From Cercis canadensis (Eukaryota; Streptophyta; Magnoliopsida; Fabales; Fabaceae), in NCBI GenBank assembly GCA_003255065.1, contig QAOA01006646.1, positions 132,551 through 196,550 of the forward strand: a DNA stretch of 64,000 nt. The letters are read 5' to 3'. Below are positions 38,116-49,626 of this stretch, piece by piece (position 1 is the stretch's first letter; the number at the start of each line of letters is the position of its first letter). The notes under the pieces are model-generated. The model was not told the DNA's origin. It did no database searches and saw nothing but the letters and a program-made list of their open reading frames with translations. A program made the position numbers and the translations under genes.

Positions 38116-38219
38116 GTCAGATACAGGAACGATCCGAAACAGGGTCTCGGGCCAGATACAATGACGCACAGGAAAACAGTCTCTTCCCAAATAAAGTGAA
38201 ATATAAGAAAAGCAACTGA
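38116..38219 (+). repeat. Reference monomer m13 (L, 104 bp)
   Basis: Diverged last module, aaagtgaaatataagaaaag then caactga. In unit 28 this module is the transposon target. Confidence 0.93.
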
Positions 38220-38288
38220 GTCAGATACAAGGACGAACCGAAACAGGCTCCCAGGTCAGATACAGTGAAACCGAAGAAAAATATCCGA
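38220..38288 (+). repeat. Reference monomer m14 (S, 69 bp)
   Basis: Diagnostic caggctcccaggtcagata and gaaaccgaag. Lost together with m15 in three units. Confidence 0.93.
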
Positions 38289-38357
38289 GTTAGATACAAG
38301 GACGAACCGAAATAGGGTCCCAGGCCAGAGACAGTGAAACCAAAGAAAAAAATCTGA
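38289..38357 (+). repeat. Reference monomer m15 (S, 69 bp)
   Basis: Opens gttagatacaagg, has ggccagagacagtg and ends aaaaaaatctga. Confidence 0.93.
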
Positions 38358-38461
38358 GTCAGATACAAGGACGAACCGAAACAGTGTCACGGGCCAGATT
38401 CGTTGACCCACTAGGAAACAGTTCCTTCCCAGATACAGTGAAACCCAAGAAAAATATCCGA
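38358..38461 (+). repeat. Reference monomer m16 (L, 104 bp)
   Basis: Diagnostic cagtgtcacgggccagattc and cccactagg. Confidence 0.93.
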
Positions 38462-38565
38462 GTCAGATATAGAACCGTACCGAAACAAGGTCCCGGCCCA
38501 GATACAATGAACCAACGGGAAACAGGCCCTTCTCAAATACAGTGAAACCCAAGAAAAATATCCGG
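38462..38565 (+). repeat. Reference monomer m17 (L, 104 bp)
   Basis: Diagnostic gatatagaaccgtaccg and gaaccaacggg. Ends tatccgg and leads into the next m1. Confidence 0.93.
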
Positions 38566-40105
38566 GTCAGCTACAAGCACGAAACGGAATAGGGTCCCGA
38601 GCCAGATACAATGACACACCAGGAAACAGTCCATTCCCAAATACAGTGAAACCCAAGAAAAACATTCGAGTCAGATTCTGGGACGAACCGAAATAGGGTT
38701 CCAGGCCAGATATAGTGACACCCAAGAAAAATTTCTGAGTCAGATATAGCGATGAACCGAAATAGGGTCACAGGCCAAATAAAATGACCCACCGGGACAC
38801 AGTCCCTTCCAAAATACAGAGAAACCCAAGAAAAATATCCGGGCCCGATACAAGGACGAACCGAAACAGCGTCCCGGGCCAAATACAATGACCCACCGAG
38901 AAACAGGAACCCAAGAAAAATATACAGGTCAGATATAGGGACGAACCGAAACAGGATCCCGGGCCAGATACAGTGAAACCAAAGTAAAATATATGAGTCA
39001 TATACAGGGACGAACCGAAACAGGGTCCCGGGCCAGATTCAATGACCCACCAGGAAACAGTTCCTTCCCAGATACAGTCAAACCCAAGAAAAATATCTGA
39101 GTCAGATACATGGACGAACCGAAACAGGGTCCCGGGCCAGATTCGTTGACCCACCAGGAAACAGTGCCTTCCCAGACATAGTGAAACCCAAGAAAAAATA
39201 TCCGAGTCAGATACAGGGACAAACCGAAACATCTTCCCGAGCCAGATACAATGACCCACCGGGAAACAGGCCCTTCCCAAATATAGCGAAACCCAAAAAA
39301 AATATCCAGGTCAGATACAGGGACGAACCGAAACAGGATCCCGGGCCAGATACAGTGAAACCAAAGAAAAATATCTGAGTCAGATACAAGGACGAACCGA
39401 AACAGGGTCCCGGGCCAGATTCGTTGACCTACCAGGAAAAAGTGTCTTACCAGACACAGTGAAACCCAAGAAAAATATCCGAGTCAGATACAAGGATGAA
39501 ACGAAACAGGGTCCCAGGGCAGATATAGTGGAACCCAAGAAAAATTTCTGAGTCACATACAACTATTAACCAAAACAGGCTCACAGGCCAGGTATAATGA
39601 CCCAACGGGAAACAGTCTCTTCCCAAATACAGTGAAACCCAAAAAAAATATCCGGGTCAGATACAGGAACGATCCGAAACAGGGTCTCGGGCCAGATACA
39701 ATGACGCACAGGAAAACAGTCTCTTCCCAAATAAAGTGAAATATAAGAAAAGCAACTGAGTCAGATACAAGGACGAACCGAAACAGGCTCCCAGGTCAGA
39801 TACAGTGAAACCGAAGAAAAATATCCGAGTTAGATACAAGGACGAACCGAAATAGGGTCCCAGGCCAGAGACAGTGAAACCAAAGAAAAAAATCTGAGTC
39901 AGATACAAGGACGAACCGAAACAGTGTCACGAGTCAGATTCGTTGTCCCACTAGGAAACAGTTCCTTCCCACATACAGTGAAACCAAATAAAAATATCCG
40001 AGTCAGATATAGAACCGTACCGAAACAAGGTCCCGGCGCAGATACAATGAACCAACGGGAAACAGGCCCTTCTCAAATACAGTGAAACCCAAGAAAAATA
40101 TCCGG
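38566..40105 (+). repeat. HOR unit 24, canonical (1540 bp)
   Basis: All seventeen monomers are in order and nearly identical to the preceding unit until about 39930, where m16 becomes more variable. Confidence 0.94.
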
Positions 40106-41799
40106 GTCAGCTACAAGCACGAAATGGAATTGGGTCCCGAGCCAGATACAATGACACACCAGGAAACAGTCCATTCCCAAATACAGTGAAACCCAAGAAA
40201 AACATTCGAGTCAGATTCTGGGACGAACCGAAATAGGGTTCCAGGCCAGATATAGTGACACCCAAGAAAAATTTCTGAGTCAGATATAGCGATGAACCGA
40301 ATCAGGGTCACAGGCCAAATACAATGACCCACCGGGACACAGTCCCTTCCAAAATACAGAGAAACCCAAGAAAAATATCCGGGCCAGATACAAGGACGAA
40401 CCGAAACAGCGTCCCGGGCCAAATACAATGACCCACCGAGAAACAGGAACCCAAGAAAAATATACAAGTCAGATATAGGGACGAACCGAAACGGCATCCC
40501 AGGCCAGATACAGTTAAACTAAAGTAAAATATATGAGTCATATACAGGGACGAACCGAAACAGGGTCCCGGGCCAAATACAATGACCCACCGAGAAACAG
40601 GAACCCAAGAAAAATATACAAGTCAGATATAGGGATGAACCGAAACGGCATCCCAGGCCAGATACAGTGAAACTAAAGTAAAATATATAAGTCATATACA
40701 CGGACGAACCGAAACAGGGTCCCGGGCCAGATTCAATGACCCACCAGGAAACAGTTCCTTCCCAGATACAGTCAAACCCAAGAAAAATATCTGAGTCAGA
40801 TGCATGGAGGAACCGAAACAGGGTCCCGGGCTAGATTCGATGACCCACCAGGAAACAGTGCCTTCCCAGACATAGTGAAATCCAAGAAATAATATCCGAG
40901 TCAGATACAGGGACAAACCGAAACATCTTCCCGAGCCAGATACAATGACCCACCGGGAAACAGGCCCTTCCCAAATATAGCGAAACCCAAAAAAAATATC
41001 CAGGTCAAATACAGGGACGAACCGAAACGGGATCCCGGGCCAGATACAGTGAAACCAAAGAATAATATCTGAGTCAGATACAAGGACGAACCGAAACAGG
41101 GTCCCGGGCCAGATTCGTTGACCTACCAGGAAAAAGTGTCTTACCAGACACAGTGAAACCCAAGAAAAATATCCGAGTCAGATACAAGGATGAAACGAAA
41201 CAGGGTCCCAGGGCAGATATAGTGGAACCCAAGAAAAATTTCTGAGTCACATACAACTATTAACCAAAACAGGCTCACAGGCCAGGTATAATGACCCAAC
41301 GGGAAACAGTCTCTTCCCAAATACAGTGAAACCCAAAAAAAATATCCGGGTCAGATACAGGAACGATCCGAAACAGGGTCTCGGGCCAGATACAATGACG
41401 CACAGGAAAACAGTCTCTTCCCAAATAAAGTGAAATATAAGAAAAGCAACTGAGTCAGATACAAGGACGAACCGAAACAGGCTCCCAAGTCAGATACAGT
41501 GAAACCGAAGAAAAATATCCGAGTTAGATACAAGGACGAACCGAAATATGGTCCCAGGCCAGACACAGTGAAACCAAAGAAAAAAATCTGAGCCAGATAC
41601 AAGGACAAACCGAAACAGTGTCACGGGCCAAATTCGTTGACCCACTAGGAAACAGCTCCTTCCCAGATACAGTGAAACCCAAGAAAAATATCCCAGTCAG
41701 ATATAGAACCGTACCGAAACAAGGTCCCGGCCCAGATACAATGAACCAACGGGAAACAGGCCCTTCTCAAATACAGTGAAACCCAAGAAAAATATCCGG
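40106..41799 (+). repeat. HOR unit 25, expanded by 154 bp
   Basis: An m6/m4 fusion of 85 bp and an extra m5 of 69 bp lie between the first m5 and the normal m6 (about 40537-40690). The two m5 copies share rare variants (ggcatcccagg, gttaaacta), so the duplication is local and recent. Confidence 0.9.
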
Positions 41800-42369
41800 G
41801 TCAGCTACAAGCACGAAACGGAATAGGGTCCCGAGCCAGATACAATGACACACCAGGAAACAGTCCATTCCCAAATACAGTGAAACCCAAGAAAAACATT
41901 CGAGTCAAATTCTGGGAGGAACCGAAATAGGGTTCCAGGCCAGATATAGTGACACCCAAGAAAAATTTCTGAGTCAGATATAGCGATGAACCGAAATAGG
42001 GTCACAGGCCAAACAAAATGACCCACCGGGACACAGTCCCTTCCAAAATACAGAGAAACCCAAGAAAAATATCCGGGCCAGATACAAGGACGAACCGAAA
42101 CAGCGTCCCGGGCCAAATACAATGACCCACCGAGAAACAGGAATCCAAGAAAAATATACAAGTCAGAAATAAGGACGAACCGAAACAGTGTCACGGGCCA
42201 GATTCGTTGTCCCACTAGGAAACAGTTCCTTCCCAGATACAGTGAAACCCAATAAAAATATCCGAGTCAGATATAGAACCGTACTGAAACAAGGTCCCGA
42301 CCCAGATACAATGAACCAACGGGAAACAGGCCCTTCTCAAATACAGTGAAACCCAAGAAAAATATCCGG
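41800..42369 (+). repeat. HOR unit 26, truncated (570 bp)
   Basis: m1-m4 are followed by an m5/m16 fusion (from about 42162) and m17. m6-m15 are absent. Confidence 0.9.
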
Positions 42370-43096
42370 GTCAGCTACAAGCACGAAACGGAATAGGGTC
42401 CCGAGCCAGATACAATGACACACCAGGAAACAGTCCATTCCCAAATACAGTGAAACCCAAGAAAAACATTCGAGTCAGATTCTGGGACGAACCGAAATAG
42501 GGTTCCAGGCCAGATATAGTGACACCCAAGAAAAATTTCTGAGTCAGATATAGCGATGAACCGAAACAGGGTCACAGGCCAAATACAATGACCCACCGGG
42601 ACACAGTCCCTTCCAAAATACAGAGAAACCCAAGAAAAATATCCGGGTCAGATACAGGAACGATCCGAAACAGGGTGTCGGGCCAGATAAAATGATGCAC
42701 AGGAAAACAGTCTCTTCCCAAATAAAGTGAAATATAAGAAAAACAACTGAGTCAGATACAAGGACGAACCGAAACAGGCTCCCAGGTCAGATACAGTGAA
42801 ACCGAAGAAAAATATCCGAGTTAGATACAAGGACGAACCGAAATAGGGTCCCAGGCAAGAGACAGTGAAACCAAAGAAAAAAATCTGAGTCAGATACAAG
42901 GACGAACGGAAACAGTGTCATGTGCCAGATTCGTTGACCCACTAGGAAACAGTTCCTTCCCAGATACAGTCAAACCCAAGAAAAATATCCGAGTCGGATA
43001 TAGAACCGTACCGAAACAAGGTCCCGGCCCAGATACAATGAACCAACGGGAAACAGGCCCTTCTCAAATACAGTGAAACCCAAGAAAAATATCCGG
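42370..43096 (+). repeat. HOR unit 27, truncated (727 bp)
   Basis: m1-m3 run directly into m13 at about 42647, then m14-m17. m4-m12 are absent. Confidence 0.9.
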
Positions 43097-44264
43097 GTCA
43101 GCTACAAGCACGAAACGGAATAGGGTCCCGAGCCAGATACAATGACACACCAGGAAACAGTCCATTCCCAAATACAGTGAAACCCAAGAAAAACATTCGA
43201 GTCAGATTCTGGGACGAACCGAAATAGGGTTCCAGGCCAGATATAGTGACACCCAAGAAAAATTTCTGAGTCAGATATAGCGATGAACCGAAACAGGGTC
43301 ACAGGCCAAATACAATGACCCACCGGGACACAGTCCCTTCCAAAATACAGAGAAACCCAAGAAAAATATCCGGGCCAGATACAAGGACGAACCGAAACAG
43401 CGTCCCGGGCCAAATACAATGACCCACCGAGAAACAAGAACCCAAGAAAAATATACAGGTCAGATATAGGGACGAACCGAAACGGCATCCCAGGCCAGAT
43501 ACAGTGAAACCAAAGTAAAATATATGAGTCATATACAGGGACGAATCGAAACAGGGTCCCGGGCCAGATTCAATGACCCACCAGGAAACAGTTCCTTCCC
43601 AGATACAGTCAAACCCAAGAAAAATATCTGAGTCAGATACATGGACGATCCGAAAAAGGCTCCCAGGCCAGATTCGTTGACCCACCAGGAAACAGTGCCT
43701 TCCCAGACATAGTGAAACCCAAGAAAAAATTTCCGAGTCAGATACAGGGACAAACCGAAACATCTTCCTGAGCCAGATACAATGACCCACCGGGAAACAG
43801 GCCCTTCCCAAATATAGCGAAACCCAAAAAAAATATCCAGGTCAGATACAGGGACGAACCGAAACAGGATCCCGGGCCAGATACAGTGAAACCAAAGAAT
43901 AATATCTGAGTCAGATACAAGGACGAACGGAAACAGGGTCCCGGGCCAGATTCACTGACCTACCCGGAAAAAGTGTCTTACCGGACACAGTGAAACCCAA
44001 GAAAAATATCCGAGTCAGATACAAGGATGAAACAAAACAGGGTCCCAGGGCAGATATAGTGGAACCCAAGAAAAATTTCTGAGTCACATACAACTATTAA
44101 CCAAAACAGGCTCACAGGCCAGGTATAATGACCCAACGGGAAACAGTCTCTTCCCAAATACAGTGAAACCCAAAAAAATTATCCGGGTCAGATACAGGAA
44201 CGATTCGAAACAGGGTCTCGGGCCTGATAAAATGATGCACAGGAAAATAGTCTCTTCCCAAATA

Positions 44265-44273
44265 AAGTGAAAT
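44265..44273 (+). repeat. Left target-site duplication (9 bp)
   Basis: aagtgaaat immediately before the fold-back element, repeated exactly at its other end. Confidence 0.92.
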
Positions 44274-44451
44274 GAGTAAAACCCCTTTTTGGTCCCTGAA
44301 AAATTCAACGATGGACAAGTTAGTCCCCCAAAAATGTTCGCTGACAATTTCGTCCTCAAATTATGGTTCCGTACGACAAATTAGTCCTCGAAAAATTTTC
44401 GCTGACAATTTAGTCCTCGAATTATGGTTCCATACGACAAATTAGTCCTCA
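44274..44451 (+). repeat. Left inverted arm of the fold-back element
   Basis: 178-bp arm. It contains an internal direct repeat of 61-bp period (cgctgacaattt at 44339 and 44400), mirrored in the other arm. Confidence 0.88.
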
Positions 44452-44465
44452 GTTGAGGATTAATT

Positions 44466-44643
44466 TGAGGACTAATTTGTCGTATGAAACCATAATTCGA
44501 GGACTAAATTGTCAGCGAATATATTTCGAGGACTAATTTGTTGTACGGAACCATAATTCGAGGATGAAATTGTCAGCGAACATTTTTGGAGGACTAACTT
44601 GTCAATCACTGTATAATTCAGGGACTAAAAAGGGGTTTTACTC
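44466..44643 (-). repeat. Right inverted arm of the fold-back element
   Basis: 178-bp reverse complement of the left arm with scattered mismatches. gtcagc recurs at 44511 and 44572, giving the same 61-bp internal period. Confidence 0.88.
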
Positions 44644-44652
44644 AAGTGAAAT
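44644..44652 (+). repeat. Right target-site duplication (9 bp)
   Basis: aagtgaaat immediately after the fold-back element. The m13 sequence then continues with ataagaaaagc. Confidence 0.92.
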
Positions 44653-45015
44653 ATAAGAAAAGCAACTGAGTCAGATACAAGGACGAACCGAAACAGGGTC
44701 CCAGGTCAGATACAGTGAAACCGAAGAAAAATATCCGAGTTAGATACAAGGACGAACCGAAATAGGGTCCCAGGCCAGAGACAGTGAAACCAAAGAAAAA
44801 AATCTGAGTCAGATACAAGGACGAACCGAAACAGTGTCACGGGCCAGATTCGTTGACCCACTAGGAAACAGTTCCTTCCCAGATACAGTGAAACCCAAGA
44901 AAAATATCCGAGTCAGATATAGAACCGTACCGAAACAAGGTCCCGGCCCAGATACAATGAACCAACGGGAAACAGGCCCTTCTCAAATACAGTGAAACCC
45001 AAGAAAAATATCCGG

Positions 45016-46555
45016 GTCAGCTACAAGCACGAAACGGAATAGGGTCCCGAGCCAGATACAATGACACACCAGGAAACAGTCCATTCCCAAATACAGTGAA
45101 ACCCAAGAAAAACATTCGAGTCAGATTCTGGGACGAACCGAAATAGGGTTCCAGGCCAGATATAGTGACACCCAAGAAAAATTTCTGAGTCAGATATAGC
45201 GATGAACCGAAACAGGGTCACAGGCCAAATACAATGACCCACCGGGACACAGTCCCTTCCAAAATACAGAGAAACCCAAGAAAAATATCCGGGCCAGATA
45301 CAAGGACGAACCGAAACAGCGTCCCGGGCCAAATACAATGACCCACCGAGAAACAGGAACCCAAGAAAAATATACAGGTCAGATATAGGGACGAACCGAA
45401 ACAGGATCCCGGGCCAGATACAGTGAAACCAAAGTAAAATATATGAGTCATATACAGGGACGAACCGAAACAGGGTCCCGGGCCAGATTCAATGACCCAC
45501 CAGGAAACAGTTCCTTCCCAGATACAGTCAAACCCAAGAAAAATATCTGAGTCAGATACATGGACGAACCGAAACAGGGTCCCGGGCCAGATTCGTTGAC
45601 CCACCAGGAAACAGTGCCTTCCCAGACATAGTGAAACCCAAGAAAAAATATCCGAGTCAGATACAGGGACAAACCGAAACATCTTCCCGAGCCAGATACA
45701 ATGACCCACCGGGAAACAGGCCCTTCCCAAATATAGCGAAACCCAAAAAAAATATCCAGGTCAGATACAGGGACGAACCGAAACAGGATCCCGGGCCAGA
45801 TACAGTGAAACCAAAGAAAAATATCTGAGTCAGATACAAGGACGAACCGAAACAGGGTCCCGGGCCAGATTCGTTGACCTACCAGGAAAAAGTGTCTTAC
45901 CAGACACAGTGAAACCCAAGAAAAATATCCGAGTCAGATACAAGGATGAAACGAAACAGGGTCCCAGGGCAGATATAGTGGAACCCAAGAAAAATTTCTG
46001 AGTCACATACAACTATTAACCAAAACAGGCTCACAGGCCAGGTATAATGACCCAACGGGAAACAGTCTCTTCCCAAATACAGTGAAACCCAAAAAAAATA
46101 TCCGGGTCAGATACAGGAACGATCCGAAACAGGGTCTCGGGCCAGATACAATGACGCACAGGAAAACAGTCTCTTCCCAAATAGAGTGAAATATAAGAAA
46201 AGCAACTGAGTCAGATACAAGGACGAACCGAAACAGGCTCCCAGGTCAGATACAGTGAAACCGAAGAAATATATCCGAGTTAGATACAAGGACGAACCGA
46301 AATAGGGTCCCAGGCCAGAGACAGTGAAACCAAAGAAAAAAATCTGAGTCAGATACAAGGACGAACCGAAACAGTGTCACGGGCCAGATTCGTTGACCCA
46401 CTAGGAAACAGTTCCTTCCCAGATACAGTGAAACCCAAGAAAAATATCCGAGTCAGACATAGAACCGTACCGATACATGGTCCCGGCCCATATACAATGA
46501 ACCAACGGGAAACAGGCCCTTCTCAAATATAATGAAACCCATGAAAAATATCCGG
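45016..46555 (+). repeat. HOR unit 29, canonical (1540 bp)
   Basis: All seventeen monomers are in order. m13 and m14 carry linked variants (atagagtg near 46181, gaagaaatat near 46263) also found together in unit 16. Confidence 0.94.
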
Positions 46556-48087
46556 GTCAGCTACAAGCACGAAATGGAATAGGGTCTCGAGCCATATACA
46601 ATGACACACCAGGAAACAGTCCATTCCCAAATACAGTGAAACCCAAGAAAAACATTCGAGTCAGATTCTGGGACGAACCGAAATAGGGGTCCAGGCCAGA
46701 TATAGTGACATCCAAGAAAAATTTATGAGTCAGATATAGCGATGAACCGAAACAGGGTCACAGGCCAAATGCAATGACCCACCGGGACATAGTCCATTCC
46801 AAAATACAGAGAAACCCAAGAAAAATATCCGGGCCAGATACAAGGACGAACCGAAACAGCGTCCCGGGCCAAATACAATGACCCACCGAGAAACAGGAAC
46901 CCAAGAAAAATATACAGGTCAGATATAGGGACGAACCGAAACAGGATCCCGGGCCAGATACAGTGAAACCAAAGTAAAATATATGAGTCATATACAGGGA
47001 CGAACCGAAACAGGGTCCCGGGCCAGATTCAATGACCCACCAGGAAACAGTTCCTTCCCAGATACAGTCAAACCCAAGAAAAATATCTGAGTCAGATACA
47101 TGGACGAACCGAAACAGGGTCCCGGGCCAGATTCGTTGACCCACCAGGAAACAGTGCCTTCCCAGACATAGTGAAACCCAAGAAAAAATATCCGAGTCAG
47201 ATACAGGGACAAACCGAAACATCTTCCCGAGCCAGATACAATGTCCCACCGGGAAACAGGCCCTTCCCAAATATAGCGAAACCCAAAAAAAATATCCAGG
47301 TCAGATACAGGGACAATCCGAAAAAGGATCCCGGGCCAGATACAGTGAAACCAAAGAAAAATATCTGAGTCAGATACAAGGACGAACCGAAACAGTGTCC
47401 CGGGCCAGATTCGTTGACCTACCAGGAAAAAGTGTCTTACCAGACACAGTGAAACCCAAGAAAAATTTCCGAGTCAGATACAAGGATGAAACGAAACAGG
47501 GTCCCAGGGCAGATATAGTGGAACCCAAGAAAAATTTCTGAGTCACATACAACTATTAACCAAAACAGGCTCACAGGCCAGGTATAATGACCCAACGGGA
47601 AACAGTCTCTTCCCAAATACAGTGAAACCCAAAAAAAATATCCGGGTCAGATACAGGAACGATCCGAAACAGGGTCTCGGGCCAGATACAATGACGCACA
47701 GGAAAACAGTCTCTTCCCAAATAAAGTGAAATATAAGAAAAGCAACTGAGTCAGATAGAAGGACGAACCGAAACAGGCTCCTATTTTAGATACAGTGAAA
47801 CCGAAGAAAAATATCCGAGTTAGATACAAGGACGAACCGAAATAGGGTCCCAGGCCAGAGACAGGGAAACCAAAGAAGAGTCAGATACAAGGACGAACCG
47901 AAACAGTGTCACGAGCCAGATTCGTTGACCCACTAGGAAACAGTTCCTTCCCAGATACAGTGAAACCCAAGAAAAATATCCGAGTCTGATATAGAACCGT
48001 ACCGAAACAAGGTCCCGGCCCAGATACAATGAACCAACGGGAAACAGGCCCTTCTCAAATAAAGTGAAACCCAAGAAAAATATCTGG
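46556..48087 (+). repeat. HOR unit 30, near canonical (1532 bp)
   Basis: Order m1-m17 is intact. m15 has lost 8 bp at its end near 47875 (ccaaagaagagtcag). Confidence 0.92.
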
Positions 48088-49626
48088 GTCAGCTACAAGC
48101 ACGAAACGGAATAGGGTCCTGAGCCATATACAATGACACACCAGGAAACAATCCATTCCCAAATACAGTGAAACCCAAGAAAAACATTCGACTCAGATTC
48201 TGGGACGAACCGAAATAGGGTTCCAGGCCAGATATAGTGACACCCAAGAAAAATTTCTGAGTCAGATATAGCGATGAACCGAAACAGGGTCACAGGCCAA
48301 ATACAATGACCCACCGGGACACAGTCCCTTCCAAAATACAGAGAAACCCAAGAAAAATATCCGGGCCAGATACAAGGACGAACCGAAACAGCGTCCCGGG
48401 CCAAATACAATGACCCAACGAGAAACAGGAACCCAAGAAAAATATACAGGTCAGATATAGGGGCGAAGCGAAACGGGATCCCGGGCCAGATACAGTGAAA
48501 CAAAAGAAAAATATATGAGTCATATACAGGGACGAACCGAAACAGGGTCACGGGCCAGATTGAATGACCCACCAGGAAACAGTTCCTTCCCAGATATAGT
48601 CAAACCCAAGAAAAATATCTGAGTCAGATACATGGACGAACCGAAACAGGGTCCCGGGCCAGATTCGTTGACCCACTACGAAACAGTGCCTTCCCAGACA
48701 TAGTGAAACCCAAGGAAAAATATTCGAGTCAGATACAGGGACAAACCGAAACATCTTCCCAACCCAGATACAATGACCCACCGGGAAACAGGCCCTTCCT
48801 AATTATAGCGAAAGCCAAAAAAATATCCAGGTCAGATACAGAAACGAAACGAAACAGGATCCCGGGCCAGATACAGTGAAACCAAAGAAAAATATCTGAG
48901 TCAGATACAAGGATGAACCGAAACAGGGTCCTTGGCCAGATTCGTTGACCTACCAGGAAAAAGTGTCTTACCAGACATAGTGAAACCCAAGAAAAATATC
49001 CGAGTCAGATACAAGGATGAAACGAAACAGGGTCCCAGGGCAGATATAGTGGAACCCAAGAAAAATTTCTGAGTCACATACAACTATTAACCAAAACAGG
49101 CTCACAGGCCAGGTATAATGACCCAACGGGAAACAGTCTCTTCCCAAATACAGTGAAACCCAAAAAAAATATCCGGGTCAGATACAGGAACGATCCGAAA
49201 CAGGGTCTCGGGCCAGATACAATGACGCACAGGAAAACAGTCTCTTCCCAAATAAAGTGAAATATAAGAAAAGCAACTAAGTCAGATACAAGGACGAACC
49301 GAAACAGGCTCCCAGGTCAGATACAGTGAAACCGAAGCAAAATATCCGAGTTAGATACAAGGACGAACCGAAATAAGGTCCAAGGCCAGAGACAGTGAAA
49401 CCAAAGAAAAAAATCAGAGTCAGATACAGGGACGAACCGTAACAGTGTTACGGGCCAGATTCGTTGACCCACTAGGAAACAGTTCCTTCCCAGATACAGT
49501 GAAACCCAAGAAAAATATCCGAGTCAGATATAGAACCGTACCGAAACAAGGTCCCGGCCCAGATACAATGAACCAACGGGAAACAGGCCCTTCTCAAATA
49601 CAGTGAAACCCAAGAAAAATATCCGG
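48088..49626 (+). repeat. HOR unit 31, canonical (1539 bp)
   Basis: All seventeen monomers are in order, with above-average substitutions in m8-m10. Confidence 0.92.

Larger units (their letters stand above)
37026..38565 (+). repeat. HOR unit 23, reference copy (1540 bp)
   Basis: This copy has every monomer at its canonical length and is used as the reference. Its seventeen monomers are annotated separately. Confidence 0.95.
44274..44643. mobile_element. Fold-back MITE, probably Mutator-like, inserted in the satellite
   Basis: This 370-bp segment has no satellite sequence and is almost entirely an inverted repeat: two 178-bp arms around a 14-bp spacer. The ends read gagtaaaacccctttttgg and its complement ggggttttactc, with 26 of the first 27 terminal bases matching. 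It is flanked by a 9-bp direct repeat, aagtgaaat, which is single-copy at the empty site in other m13 monomers. Removing element plus one target copy restores a 1540-bp unit. A 9-bp duplication is the family habit of Mutator-like elements, so a non-autonomous MULE/MITE is the best call. It has no transposase frame. The tagtcc/ggacta-rich sequence resembles plant MITEs from memory only. Confidence 0.9.
43097..45015 (+). repeat. HOR unit 28, canonical unit split by a transposon (1919 bp)
   Basis: Subtracting the 370-bp element and its 9-bp duplicated target leaves 1540 bp with all monomers in order. The element sits in m13. Confidence 0.94.

Noticed and set aside
44274..44643. Assembly inversion artefact as the source of the palindrome
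   Set aside because: The arms are not satellite sequence, they differ by substitutions, and a 9-bp target duplication flanks the element, so it is a genuine insertion.
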